Positions 33,382 through 46,935 of a stretch of 64,000 nt of DNA are shown piece after piece; position 1 is the stretch's first letter; the number at the start of each line of letters is the position of its first letter. The position numbers and the translations under genes are program-made. Source of the DNA: Bigelowiella natans CCMP2755. Taxonomy: Eukaryota; Cercozoa; Chlorarachniophyceae. The stretch is taken from NCBI GenBank assembly GCA_000320545.1, contig ADNK01000036.1, forward strand, positions 30,001 through 94,000, given 5' to 3'. The notes beneath the pieces are model-generated. The model saw only the letters and a program-made list of their open reading frames with translations. It had not been told where the DNA came from and did no database searches.

Positions 33382-35235
33382 TTAGGTACGTCTCTTTTTG
33401 CCCATGTTATTTTCTACTACACTCAAAGTGCTTCCGTTCTCCTCCTCTCCACGGGTTACACCAGCTTTGTCACATTCTATGCTCTCTTGATGCGAGCGTT
33501 TGAGACGGGCTTCCGCAAGTTTCTTCATCCCTTCCTCCAAGGACCGCAAATGTTTTTTGCGATTCCTCGAGATGCCATCGACATCATCTTTCCTGCGAAC
33601 AAACTGACAAGACAACGTGGGGGGAGAGGAGGAGGAGGGGAGACTCAAGGAGCGTACTATAGATACCACACACAGTCCGCATGTATACACAGCTTTATTT
33701 CGCTAGTACCTTCACTCCCAGTTTGTAATGCTTTGCATCAGCTATACTCTCCTCTGATAGACACGCATCAAGTGCTTCTGCAAAGGAAGGAATGGACAAC
33801 ATAATTATATTAAAATGCTACATAGTATGCGAACAAAAGTGAGGGAGGCACTTCCGGGGAGATGGAAGAGTAGGGACCAATGACACCCAACCACTGCGCT
33901 CGAATAATGCTAATTCTCGCGACCATGGTTTTTTCGTGATACACGAGGGAGTGTATGATGATATGTTATTACTATCGAAGCCCTCGTGTATGATGATATG
34001 TTATTACTATCGAGGGCGTCGATATCCTTCGCCTTCAAAGCCAGCCTTGAACCTGCGCCGTAAGAAAGTAGTGCAGGAGAGGAAATTGATGGCAGAAGAA
34101 GAAGACAACACACTCTCACATAGATCGCATCTTAACGCCAACAACTGCTAATCATTTAGTATCAAAGTATCGCCATCTTCATTATCATCCTCGTCTTTTT
34201 TATCGCGTCGTCATCATGGATCTCTCAATCCACTGCAACCCTCGCATTTTGGTTCTTGGGCTTGCAACATCTGGAGGATGTTGTACTTTGTGTTCCGAAA
34301 GGGGTTCTTATACCTGATTGAGCCAACACCTATCATCAAACACACGCGCGCACACGCACTATATTTCTACACACACACACACATATATATAAATATAATA
34401 TATATATATATATATATATGTATATATTCAACAGACTCCCTACTACAGATACAACCATCTAGCAATTTTGACATAGTCCTTCGCAACCGAGTAGACAGGT
34501 AAAAGGCCTTTAAGGAAAGGGGAATATTTGACGACGACAACCAGACGATAAGAAGATTATGATAGTGATGCTTACGTAAATATGGATGAAGATGAAGGAA
34601 AAGAAGGAGTGGTGGATTGCACACAAACAAACAGACACAACAGTAGAGCAACAGGACGGAATGCTATTGCGAATGCGTGCAGGATCTACGCATAGAATAC
34701 TCACACGCACCTTCTGGTCGGAAAAGAGAGCAGTTCCACAGCCCTCCGCGCGCCGTCATCACGCTTGCACTACCTGTTTCTTCTCGCATCCTACGTGGTG
34801 GGGAAGAAATCATGATATGCATATCTATGAGAGCTGAGAGCCAGGGTAATTTCCATGCTTCGCGAGGGCAAGTTTCCGAATCCAACTCTACATTACTATC
34901 TATGTATGCTCCTCCATCATACTGCCTTTTGAAATCGGAGAAATGGAACACATCCCCGTTATAGATGACCGGAACGTTGATGCTCGATACCAACGGCCTT
35001 ATCTTTGAACGGAAGGGGAAAGGGGATAAGGGGGTAGAGGTCAGAGTTGCGTTTGCTCCTATTTCCTCATCATCATCATTGTATAATGCTGAAATTGATC
35101 CATCACCACCTCATTATCATCATCACCATCATCACCATCATCACCATTTTACTATATATTAGCCCAATATCGACCTACATGTCCCTCAACGATATACATC
35201 CGCCAATCCCCCCTCCTCTCTCTCTCCCTCATACA

Positions 35236-35290
<55 letters not shown>

Positions 35291-37086
35291 ACACGCGCGC
35301 ACACATACATATTTGCAATGGAAGCGCCTGCTTGCTACGCGTCTGTTTCTGCTGCTAATATAGCTAGATGCAGTGAATCTGTCTATCCTTTACCAACCTT
35401 CTCCACAAGAGCACGATGTCGAGGCCGATCGTATACACACCTGTAAAACGAGCAAGGTGCATAATCATCATCACTATCACGAGCATGCAGGGGGAGAGGA
35501 AGAGCAGGGAGGCTGGCAAAAAAGGATATAAGATGCTGTAACCTGGCATGAATTCCAATTGCTGCCACCCCACAGCCTTCTATGACCTTTAATAATTCTA
35601 TCGTGTCCTTCTCACTTTCCTGGTAAACAATTTGTTGGAAGAAACCCTCTCAGTTAATAAAACAGACAGCAGACACTGAACAAAGACTAAACAAGGACCC
35701 GAGGTAGGGAGGGGGACCAAGTTAACGCTATCTTTACCTTAAGTCTGATTTTGCACGTGACAGGAATGCTCAGATTGCGCACTAGAGTCCTAATCACATT
35801 ATCAAAACAATTAACAAACAGGTATGTAGAAAACCGAATTTCACTCATACAACGCTGCCTAACGGGACGCTTTTCCCTTTCTGTTGACCAAGAACGCCTC
35901 TACCCTTTCCAATCATGCTCTCCCACTAAATACCTTAGAATATCCTGTATGGTCTCGGGAGACGACAGCAATCCAGCCCCCATTCCTGCATGCACCTGAA
36001 TAAAGCGGAACAACAAAGCAGATCTGGAGTATAAGTACGATCTGTGACAAAAGGGCCAGAAAAATGGTCATTCCCCTCACCACACGCCACACAGGAACTT
36101 TAAGTTACCGAGAAGTGCTTGGGACACCCCATGTTCACATCGATAGCTCGTACATCTCCTGCAACAATCTGATTATAGTGATATTTAGATTGAGATTTTT
36201 GTTGACAGTGCAGCAATGAAGGGACCCTGCCTCAGCGAAGGTCCATGTGAATAAAGAGCGAAAAGTAGTCACGAAAAGCTCATATTTGTGATGGCCATCA
36301 TTTTTCTCTAGGTTTCGAAGACTACGCAAAAAAATATTGTTGTGGGTGGCATATGGTATGTTGATCACAATATTATGCTACATTCTGTCAGGTAGAAAGA
36401 GGCAGGAATAGTAGAGGCGTTTCAAGTAGTAACTACGTGAGGCACCTGAGAAGCTTTTAGAGCCCTAACTGCATCGTTTGTGCCCATTTGAAACACTATT
36501 GGTTCACCACGATACGTTCTGAATTTAGAAATGTTCTCCGGTGCCTGCTGCTGCTTTCTACGTCTTTGCTTCTTCGATATCTACCATACGAGGAGTAAGT
36601 AGTTGGCAGTAAGGTAGTGCTTTTCATCATAGAACATCACGTTGAGAAAAATGAAAGATAAAATTTATCGATCAACGCGAAATATTTCCATCAGTCTAGC
36701 TCCTCCCCTGGGCATCATCATCATCTTGGTAGGATTACGCATTATTACCACTTGCTTCTTCGGCAAAAAATCAATGGTGCCGTCCTCCTTATTTTCAACT
36801 CTCTCGCTGGCGATGATGCTATGATCGATGATCTCCTCGCTATAGACGATATCTGCCCCAAATTTTCGCGCGAGGACACGAAGGGGCAGGGTCCCTGCTC
36901 TTACCTAAAACCACAAGTAATTTGCTGATAAGTGCTGTATCACGATTTCCTTACGCCATGCATAAATCCTACCATCGGGGCCAGGATGTTCTTCCTCTCA
37001 TACGTCCACGACGAGTTTAAATCAATTTCGAGTCCTTGATGGGGTGGGGGAGAAGAATGGGCAGAGGTTTGGCAACCCGCTTCCAT
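33382..37086 (-). CDS. DUS2: tRNA-dihydrouridine synthase 2
   Basis: FMN enzyme that reduces uridine 20 in tRNA. Fifteen exons: 36973-37086, 36749-36904, 36446-36580, 36109-36168, 35934-35995, 35738-35789, 35543-35619, 35398-35440, 34897-35002, 34711-34773, 34447-34507, 34240-34313, 34008-34052, 33710-33777, 33382-33603. They give 446 codons in one frame. Landmarks: NILAPMVRAGTLPLR, GADIVYSEEIID, IVFQMGTNDA, DVNMGCPKHFS (catalytic Cys), CKIRLK, AIGIHAR, PVIYNGDVF, ASVMTARGGLWN and NTKYNILQML. The usual His-Gly-Arg is His-Ala-Arg, and the segment after the catalytic Cys reads VHAGMGAGLL rather than the usual TKGGMGAALL. The C-terminal tail is Lys-rich and weakly conserved. The exons at 34008-34052 and 33710-33777 were placed by phase and composition and are least certain. 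Confidence 0.9.
33951..34013. repeat. 28-bp direct duplication covering a splice donor
   Basis: GTGTATGATGATATGTTATT plus the next eight bases occur at 33951-33978 and again at 33986-34013. On the minus strand each copy contains the donor context GATA|gtaata used by the DUS2 exon 34008-34052. Inverted arms (ACACGAGGG at 33941 and CCCTCGTGT at 33981) flank the first copy. Confidence 0.9.
35232..35287. repeat. Compound (CA)n(GA)n microsatellite
   Basis: Sits in the DUS2 intron between exons 35398-35440 and 34897-35002, with CAT/CAC repeats (35100-35150) beside it. Confidence 0.95.
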
Positions 37087-37428
37087 TGTTGATCACTCAA
37101 CCCGTCGAAGGAAAGTACGATGTCGGTTCGCTTTCGACTCTCCTCCGTCCTGATCCGAAAAAACAATCGCGACAGAGAAATCAGCATGTCGCAAGGGAAA
37201 GTACACCGTTAGTCCGAAAATGGCTAATTCTGTTCCGAGGAAAATTTAAGCGATTTTTATATTGCGTCATCGAAATTATAATTATCGCAGACAAAAATTG
37301 CTCCCTGCCGGAAGGGCCGAGGATCTGCTGCCTCGACATATTATTTCCAGGGGAGCACAGGATGGCCTCGGCAGGGGACTCGGGTATATATATAACAAGC
37401 GAATGTGTTGTCAGAACAGGAATGAAAG
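37087..37428. other. Divergent promoter region, DUS2 / MFS transporter
   Basis: About 340 bp between the DUS2 start codon and the first recognised MFS exon. Probably contains both promoters and the missing MFS first exon. ATGGCCTCGGCAGGGGACTC at about 37362 is a candidate start, but its donor phase does not fit the next exon. Confidence 0.45.
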
Positions 37429-40200
37429 ACGAGTGATATTCTTTGCCAACATGATGTATTTCAACCCAAAGGCCACCACCATGGGGACCAAGAACCGTTT
37501 ATACGGCGGTCCTCGCGAGAAGGGAAGAGACGCCGTTTGTCGGTGGCTAAGAAGCTCATCGACGGAGAACCCTGCATTATCAACTCCGAGCTCGTCGACG
37601 AGCCCTCCATCCTGAATCCTGATCTCACTAGCTGCGATGGAAGAGACGATGAAGAGCCTCAAGAGGAATTGCACAAGCCGTACCAGGTCCATTTTATTAC
37701 ATCAGACAGACTCCTATGCATTCCCTGAGAGTTTCCTTTTCTTCCTCAGTACTGGAATCTCGCGTTGCTGGGCTTAACCTTTAGCATGTCTCAAAGTACG
37801 ATGTCAGGGCATATGACCATTTCTCCTATAATATCGGAACGTATGGGCTTCGCAAAACTCGCAACTCTGCCGGTTTGTCAGATCATACGCTTTTTCACTT
37901 GCTACCAAAAAAACTCTCCACGAACGTCAAGAATTCTGAAGATGATTTGTTCTTTTGATCTCATCTCATGGATAGTCTTTGCAGACTGAGATGGTGATAT
38001 GAATCTATTCCAGGTCGCTGCCGTTGACGTAGGAAGTATGGCCTCAGCTTGGGTACTCGGTTCAGCCCATTAAAGAAAAATAATTGATAATCACGATAAT
38101 GATGCAGAAGTGCTGATTTTCATGCTCTGTTTTCCAGTACGTAGGATCATTGATGCAGAGAAGAGGTCGCAAGTGCGGATTTGTCTTCGGAGAGGTAGAA
38201 CATTCAAAGCCAATGACTACACAACGTGCACTCTGAGCAGACGTCGTCAATTCACATCAGATCATGGGCATTATCGGATGTTCCATCTGCATAGTAGGCT
38301 TACAGCTCAAATCTTTTCCACTATTGGTGAGTAATAATGGTAAGACATGGACATCAAAGATGCTGAAACACTGGGTCGAAACCATAACACTAAGATGTCT
38401 CACTAACGATATACTTCAAATACCATTGGTGTGCGTGTGCATCGCCAGAACGTAGGAGGTTTTTTCCTGGGATGCTGGTGTGCCGCATCTTTCTACGTCA
38501 GATTTGTAGCTGCTGGGGTGGTTGGGAGCCGGCTTAAGGTACACGACACCATTTCAAGGGGAATTCTCATCGCACATCTGTTGTACATTGATGTTGTTTT
38601 TGTCGTTGATGGTGATGCTGATGATAATGATGATAACGGCATCATACATACAGGGTCGCGCTGTATCATGGGTTCTCATTGGTAGCTCGTTGTGCGCGTC
38701 GGTTGGGCCCTTAATAAGCTCTCAGACAGCAAATCTTTTGCCCACGCAGTTTACGGTGAAAGCACTGACGTGCATGTTCTTCGTTTCAGCATTGAGGTAC
38801 GATTTGTTGGAGCTCATCACGATATATGCCAACAGGCCTTCTACCTCGTTGCTGCATCATTGGCGCTGCTGAGCCTGCTAATGGCCCACATGATGCGAAT
38901 AACTGATGATAACGTAAATCAAGCAAGCGAGCCATCCAAATCCGGAGGAAAACGCCCACACCAAAGGCAGATCGAGCAAAAGGAGGATTTTCATGAGGTT
39001 ATGGAAAGGAGCATGGCAGGGCTAGGAATGTGCAATAATCTTCTGATCATTTTGAATTCAGAATCCCTACGAAGAACTACGCGGCAGCGTCGGCGAGCCC
39101 CCTCCAGATGAGATCTCGACTTACGAGCTAATACGGTATTTTTCACCGTATCTATGACACGCTAACATTGCAGAGAACTCTCTGGTGACACGCCCCTTCC
39201 TGCAATAATGCATCTCTAGGCCCTTCCGTGTGAGAGTAGCGATCTGGAGTGCTGCGACTGCAATGTTCACGATGATCCTCATCATGAGCGCAACGAGCCT
39301 GGCCATGCATAAGTATTGACCGATACCTTAGATTTTCCCGATCGGAACATTTCAAACAATGCTGCGTAGATTTATCCCAACGGTCTGTCGGTGCCTGATG
39401 AAGTATCCTTCTCAGTCATTTCAATTTCGGCCTAACGACGGTCTCACTGGTGATACAGCTTCACGTGAGGTATTGATGCTTGCATCTCTCGATAATGAAC
39501 AAGAAAGATGCTTTCAGCTTCGCATTTTACCCATGTCAAACGGTGTTATGTACTTAAATCCACAGTTCCATGTTCATTCCGTGCTTCTTCACAGCTGAGA
39601 TAATCGAATTAATGGGAAAGGTAAACAGAACTGATATGCCAGCAATCAATCACGGAAGATGAGTTGCATCGAACGCCACAACTTCAATCCTGAGATGCAT
39701 GATGTGGTCGATCGATGCTTTGGTAGGAGCTTACAATCGTTGTCGGAAGCTTTCTGCTGGGAGCAAGCAGTAATAAAGAGCATGCTCTCTGTGAAAATGC
39801 ATACCATACCTTCTTCGCGCCGACAGGGTGTATGTCGGTCTTGCGTGGGATGATGTGGTTTGCTAATTGTTGATTCTGTTAGTTTTGATCGGCATGCTCG
39901 GAACGAGCTTGGCACATTTTCTTGGATGCTTGACCACGCTTGGTAGAGAAGCACTTCGTCAAATGGCAATTAGCAATCGCTCATTTCTTTTTTTACACCT
40001 TCTTATCCCAACGAAAACCAAGGAGTAGCCTGGAATTTCCAGTTCATTGCTAGTACACGCCTGCTAGTTTCGGAGTTTGATGAGAAGAATGCTGCCCGTG
40101 TGGAGGTAGGAAGTTTCGCGGTGATTTCCTTTGCTGCTGATCCTGTTTTTATGTTACTGCTGCTGCGCGTCTCTCTGTCTCTCTTTCCCCCTCTATCTTC

Positions 40201-40237
<37 letters not shown>

Positions 40238-40629
40238 TCTCCCCCTCTTTCCCTGTATGCAATAAGTATCATTGGTATTTCGTTAACACAGATTCTCTTT
40301 ATGGAGTAGAATTACACGTTATGTTATGTACTGTTTCAGGGCGTGAACGAAGTTTTCGTTCAAGGTGCAGGTGCTCTAGGAGCTCTAGCCTCAGGGTACC
40401 TGGTCTCAATTTCATGGAGAATGGTCTGTCATACATGCAATTCACACCTCCATGCAATGAGTACGGTTACTCAACAGAGAGCATATTTGAGAAGGCGGCG
40501 AGCCATAGAGAATAGCAGCACTCGCTGCCGGCTATTAGGCAATCGGCACAATATACATCTTTAAACTAGGTTCTTTGGTTCGCAGTCCCTTTTGTATTCG
40601 TGAATATAAGGTACCTAAGATCCAATTGA
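37429..40629 (+). CDS. Major facilitator superfamily transporter
   Basis: Twelve-helix MFS permease of a family otherwise familiar to me from bacteria (the YRFAAAD-type group). Substrate unknown. Exons: 37429-37686, 37750-37872, 38014-38052, 38138-38194, 38261-38326, 38449-38538, 38654-38782, 38836-38997, 39062-39135, 39220-39312, 39416-39469, 39566-39620, 39883-39942, 40023-40105, 40340-40423, 40570-40629. Motifs: YWNLALLGLTF, DVGSMASAW, GSLMQRRGRKCGF (MFS motif A), AASFYVRFVAA, GRAVSWVLIG, ILIMSATSLAM, MFIPCFFTAEII, GVAWNFQF and SWRMVLWFAVPFVF. A hydrophilic loop (SKSGGKRPHQRQIEQKE) separates the two halves. The N-terminal 80 residues are polar and begin upstream, so the start codon is not identified. 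One junction (39620 to 39883) is out of phase by one base, so a small exon is missing or there is a sequence error. Confidence 0.82.
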
Positions 40630-43024
40630 AGATTCTCCCTCAGAAAAACCCCATAGCATGTTGTTTATAAGTGTGCCTTTTACAATTATTGGCGTTACCA
40701 CGATTTTCACGTGACAACATCCATCAGTCTGCTTCTGTTCTTGTGCACGGGATGCTCGGACAAGTGTGGAGGTTAAATGATGAGTTTTGCATGCCACTTA
40801 TGATGATAATGACACAGTTGAAGGGTTATCTTTCAGTATCGGGATTACTTGAGTACCACAATCTATGAGCGAGTGAATGAAGAGATTGATGGCATACGTT
40901 TCTTTACTTACTTATATTTCCCCGTTTATGTAGGAGGGCAAAGGTAGCAAAAAGGGACTTTTCCAACGGATAGTTTCTTGAAACGGAGAAGTTGCAGCGT
41001 GGATTTGGATGCTACAGATGTGTGTACACAACTAATTGGACACCGTCAATGTCGACTCAAAATTCTTGTTGACCAATATATGAGTGCTTGTTTCATCATA
41101 TGTATGTATCTCTAACAAGTTGAGTTCTCCATCTCCATCATGTGACTATGCTATAAGCATCACCGCAGTAGTATGGCTAGACGATGCAACGCATTGACTT
41201 GCACAGTGGGGTCATGCACATCGTGCACATTGCGATGCTTGAGTAGCACAACGCAACAACATTCAAACACCAATGGCAAGGTGGAGGTCTAAGAAAAGGC
41301 TAGAAAGCCTAACAAAGCTAACATTTCGAGCACAAGATTTGAAATTTCTAAGAGTCACAATGGCGAACCTACACGTACGTACTCTGCTGCGCCTGTGCAC
41401 ATTGCGTCACACACAGCCAGCAAATAAATCTAGGAATTCCATGTTCATTGAATTTGCAAATAAGAGTTGTGTAGCACAAACGTGGAGTTTGTGTGCATCA
41501 TCCAGATGTCATCATGCAGCATGCCAGCATGGCCGATCCAAGGTGATGTGGTGGAGCAATTGTGCAGTCTAGCAGTGTGACAGTAGGCATGCTGGCATGG
41601 AAGCCTAGATTGTCAAGCCGTGTGCCAATGTGCACTGCATCGACTTTGTGCAAGCAACGGCAAGCTAGCAAGTGGTCGAAGACACATGGATGGCTTGCTC
41701 TTTGTTTTCTGCCCGCTGCTTCGTGCGATTCGATTCCAAAATCATCATCACAAACGTCTAGACGTGCTTGGGATGTGCGTGCTTCTAGGGGTTTGTGTGC
41801 AAATGCACGTCCAGGAGTGTACAAGTGCCTAGCGTGAATCGAATGCACAATGACAACACCCAACTTCATTCGCATTCTCCCGCTTGGATTTCATCTTGGT
41901 GAACCTTGCTCAGTTTGTTGGATGCGGCTTGCTCCATGAAAGTGTGGCATTCTTCTGAGGGGCAGCCTTTTTTGTCCTCATGAATGACGCAGTGGTTCCA
42001 ATGATGCAGCTGATGAGGCTCGATGTTCTCTTGAATGAGTGAGTGAACGAATGAACGAGTGCAACGAAGTTTGCGGACAGCAGCGCTCAGCTGCCTGTGC
42101 TCAATTGGCCTTCCTCAATTGGCCTTCCTTCTTTTGAGGAGGTGAAGAAGTGTTTTGCTCTCGACTGTGCATGAACAAATGAATGAATCAAGGAATCCCA
42201 ACGGCGCGGTTGAAAGGATCACAGGTTGGAAGGATCACAGGACACGCTAACTCATCCGTGCCCCCGAATTGGTGCCCCCCAATGAACTGGAACGTCGAAA
42301 GGTTTCCATCCGCCGGCCGATGATCGAACTTGGCGGAATCTGCGGTCCTGGGTTAGGTAATTGTCCCCAAAGTGACCAGAAAATTTTGCAAATATTACCT
42401 GAATTGCATTGCTGCAGGTGACCGCTGGCTAAAAATAGAACCTTTGGAGCAGGAGCAGCCACTTTTTGGTTTGTTGCAAGGGGAAACGTAAATGTGCAAG
42501 TCGCAACCAAGCAGCAGCCGCAGTGTTGGGCCTTTATCCCTGCAGCCGACAAATTAGTTCCATGGTAGATCTGGTGTGGTCGAACGGAGTGACAGGTGAT
42601 ACAACTTGAGCGGCGATCCTTTCCCCCCCAACACCCGAGTCGGTTTCAAGCGAACGACCACACTACCCGTAACAGCAAATGCGAACGACCCGAACCGTGT
42701 TAGCGCCTACTTGTTCGACCCCTCCCGCCCAGCCCCTGTGAAGTTTTTGTGGAGTCTCCCCTGTATACTCCTTGTAGTTTCGAATCAAGCTCTCTCGTCA
42801 TTGTGTTTCGGGTGGTGGGCACACACTGGACTTGCTTGATCGCTGAAAGAAGGAGAGGGCGCACAGCCAGGACTCAGAAATATGAAGATGATTCGCATCG
42901 CTGCGGCGTCGCGAAGGCGCTCGAGTGGAGCAATAACAACGGTCGGAAGGAAGCATACATTTCAATCTCCCCCAGATTTGCATGGCGAAGCGAAATTTAA
43001 CAAATTGTACTATTCTTTCACCAG
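40630..43024. other. Intergenic, partly GCTAGC/CTAG-rich; may hold polycystin 5' exons
   Basis: About 2.4 kb. 41160-41860 has the same CTAG/CATGC word texture as other islands, with CGTCTAGACG at about 41756. Short local duplications occur near 42105-42132 (CAATTGGCCTTCCT twice) and 42215-42241 (GGATCACAGG twice). Open frames at 42606-43000 are unassigned and could include the polycystin N-terminus. Confidence 0.5.
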
Positions 43025-44526
43025 GATGCCTCTATGTTTGGCCCGGAAACGAAGCTCCATTTGGAAAATTTGGGCCCGGATACGAAGCTCCCCTTGGAAG
43101 CAGTTCAAGAAGAACTGAATTATAGAGCATTCAAGATTGGCGTTGGGAGAGACTGCATTCTCTTCGCTCTTTACTTTTCGGTTGTTCATTTTCCTTCCAA
43201 GGAATGAAATAGATCACAATCAATATGCAACCTTTCTAAGCCCTGGTTGACAGAAGCTTAATGTGTTCTTTAGTTTTTCATTGGAATCTTGGTGTCACAC
43301 TCGAACATCCAGACAAGCTTCCAAATGAAAGATATGCTGTATCGCGATGTGAGTATATGTAGAATCCTAATATATCTAGCCAACACGTTGCGAATATCCA
43401 ATATTCGCTTACACCGGAGTATGGAAACTGAAACTCTGATTATCCCACAGATAATTGCAAATGACAAAGCCGGAACTTGTAAGTGCGCCTAGATACTTAT
43501 AGAGAGGATGGATGGAGAGATACTTCTTACGAATGCTTTTAACACACCTTCTCTTCTGTACTCATACATCGAATCTACTCGCGCCACCATGGCCATAATT
43601 TGCTCAATGGATGAAGTGACGAGCTTTGAGAACTTGAATCAACCGCATGAAGTTTACGACTGGATGAATGAGATCCTGATTCCAAACGTAAGCTCCATGG
43701 TTTTGCATGCTGGGTGGATTAAATAATACTGAGTAAATGGGACGGGGTGTGAGAAAGTGCTCTTTCTGTAGGCCACCACGTTGATGATGAATATATCATT
43801 AGCTATACACTCGATGCTTGGTTCATTTTTGTGCTGTATATTGTGTGAAGACAAGAAGATTGCAGAAGTGTGTACGAATGTACCCAGTTGCCCTTCTTCC
43901 TTTTGTGCAAACTTGAAATCGTGTATGCATGCGTGTTATATGATGTATGTGTTCCTCTCTTTACTCCTTTTCTGTTTCAGGTGTATCGAAAGTTCTGGTA
44001 CAACGGGGATATGTACTCTCAGGAGATCGACAACACGATTGGATTCCAAGTAATTTGTATGTGAGCGTGTGTATGTGTCTGGAGGGAGAAAGCCAGCGAG
44101 AGTAAAAATAGTCAACATTTCTCATAAATCTCACTCGTAGCCTCTTATCATCATCGTTATTATTGCTACTACATTGCTACTACTCTTAGACCAAGATGAT
44201 AGGAAGCTTACGACTCGTACAGACGCGACGAGAGGAAACCTATACCTCAGGATTCTGTTATACTTCCATCTTTGACAAGATTTCCGATCGCTGTCTCACA
44301 GACGTGAGGATATATAGAGAGGAGAAGGGGGGGGGAGAGGAGAAAAAAGCAGAACGTGACATCATTATTCACACACAGTATTACTGAAGTACAAACGATG
44401 CTGCTTAACATCAGAACCAAGCTCATAATATGATACTTTGTGATGGCCGTTCATGCTGTAACCAGGGGATCGCGCTCTCTCCACATGTGTAAGAGCTAAG
44501 ATCATCTGCGCCTTTCCCATCACAAT

Positions 44527-44600
<74 letters not shown>

Positions 44601-45782
44601 ATCACAGAATCTACCAAAACACTAGAGCATAAGGGAGGGGAATTCATCACACCTCTTCCCTCTTCTAGATATGAGCATAAATTATTCTTTTGTTTTGCCT
44701 TTTTCTCATCGTACAGGTGCTGCAATAGCACCGGGGGAGGGAATAGCAGCACATGTTCATTCTCCGATGTTTCCGCGGCGCTCTCTGAGCGAACGCTTGG
44801 TTCAGAAACAGGTTACATTCACGATTTCAACTTCTCTCTGACTGTGACAGAGGCCCGCCAGGTCATCGTGCTTATCAAATACAAAGACCATTACCTGCTC
44901 ATAGCCTAATAAATATGGCTTTCTGCCTTTTCCGAAAATATCTAAATATTGTATATATATTGTATATTGTAGTGCCCTGTGTACGTGTGTGCGTGCGTGT
45001 GTTATTCTTCTTGCCATGCTCCTCCATGTGTACCTTATTGATTCTCTGCTTCGCCTTGTTCTATCATGTTCAGGAAGTCGCAACACTGAAGCAAGTGCGG
45101 TGGATTGACTCCCTTACGCGCACATTGGATATACTACTGACAGCGTACAACCCGAACCTCAAACGGTCGGTCCTGTTTCCTCCTCTAGCCTCATACGCAC
45201 GCATATAGCCCCTTCTCCATAGTTACTATGCTCACCCCCTCGTAGTTTCAACGATGGGGTTATCGTCTCACAATTTCTCTCCTCAGGTTTATGGCCATTG
45301 ACCTGCTCCTTGAAACAAGTCTCGTTGGCTATATGGATGGGAGCTTTCAGATACGTGTTCTCGATCTCGGCCCTTACGATCAAAACAGCCCGGACTATGG
45401 TCTAGCCGATGTTTACTTCTATATGTATTCTATGTCACGGCCTTTCATCATCCACGTAAACTGTTTACTTCTCTCTCTTCATAAATATTATATAAATATA
45501 CATATATATGAATCTGATTGTGTGTAGACTCACGGATGGCTATGGATGTGATTTGGGTCTTTTTGGTGTCGCTCCTGCTGCTGGGGAACCTCCTCAAGGT
45601 GGGTCGCTCCTAAGTCGGCATCATGTCGATGTATGCTGCCTCATCCTGCTCGTATATGTTCCTGCAAATGCAGTGCGAGTAACCACATTGTAGCATTGTT
45701 CCCGCAAAACTGTATCACGCGGTTTATGCTTGTGAGATCATAGACTATTTCCCCTTCTTCCCAAGAAGAATAGATACAAACA

Positions 45783-45813
<31 letters not shown>

Positions 45814-46256
45814 CACACACACACACACCAATTGCATAACACACGATAGACTAGCTCAGTGCTCCTGCTTCCTGGAAATCGTTTTCGGAACATGTGGGAA
45901 TACATGGACATGGGTAATAGTAGTAGTAGTAGAGGTAGTAGTAGTAGTAGTAGTAGTAGTAGTAAGAGGAGAGTAGTGCCAGAAATACAAGGAACGCGGA
46001 CGCTTACTCACTAAACATCCGTTCAGGAATAAGAATACCTCCTCTTCCTTTCTTCTTCTTCTTCTTCTTCTTCTAGGCACCCCAATCGGCATCGTGGTGT
46101 CGGTGTTTGATTTCATCCTGATCGGAATATTCCTGGAAATGTACAACCATGAGGAGCGTTCCCACGTGCTAGATACGCTGCATGCCTACAGTGATGGTGG
46201 AGAAGACCAACCGCGCCGCCGCTTTGTGAATCCAGCTTTCACATCGTAAGTCTACG

Positions 46257-46303
<47 letters not shown>

Positions 46304-46892
46304 GTATGTGTGTGAAAGGTGTATTGTATGAGATTGATGTGAAGGCTGTTTCACGTTTTGCCCGTCTTGCAGGTATGTGAGCCTATCACAGCTAGCGGAG
46401 CTTGATGAGGAGCTCTACAGTTTTGCATCGATCCTCCTTCTTCTCCACGTATGACATTCTACAAGAATCTCAATCCCCATGATCAAACCGATCTTGTTGG
46501 ACATCCAAGATACTGAAAAGAGAAGGGGAGAGAAGGGGCGGGGGGGGAAGGGGGGGGGGGAGATGGGAGAGCGAACTCGCACAAAACTGTTCCCAAAACT
46601 GACTGTTCTGTGCGATTTTGGCTCTTTCCAGATATTGATGGCCTTGCACACATTTCGAGTAACTCTTCGAGCGGAGCAGCTCATGAACTCATTGGGCAAG
46701 GTTCAATTCAAACGGTTTTCTTTCTTTTGGGGGGGGGCGGGGGGGGAGGGTTAGTATTCATTTGTTGGATGAGTATCAACTCTCCGCCGGAAATTTGATT
46801 TCGTAGGCGATTCCTGATGTTCTTGGATTCGGGCCCCTTTATCTGGTTATCATCGTTGGATACGCGCTTGCCGGGTAATGCAAACACGAACA

Positions 46893-46935
<43 letters not shown>

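Noticed and set aside
33280-33804. 174-codon ORF on the plus strand
   Set aside because: Shadow of the last two DUS2 exons on the minus strand, which join in frame to the rest of the gene.
37044-37436. 130-codon plus-strand ORF
   Set aside because: It overlaps the DUS2 first exon and its frame does not join the MFS exons.
42606-43000. Overlapping plus ORFs upstream of the polycystin gene
   Set aside because: No recognisable motif and no phase-compatible donor to the exon at 43025, though a polycystin 5' exon could still be here.
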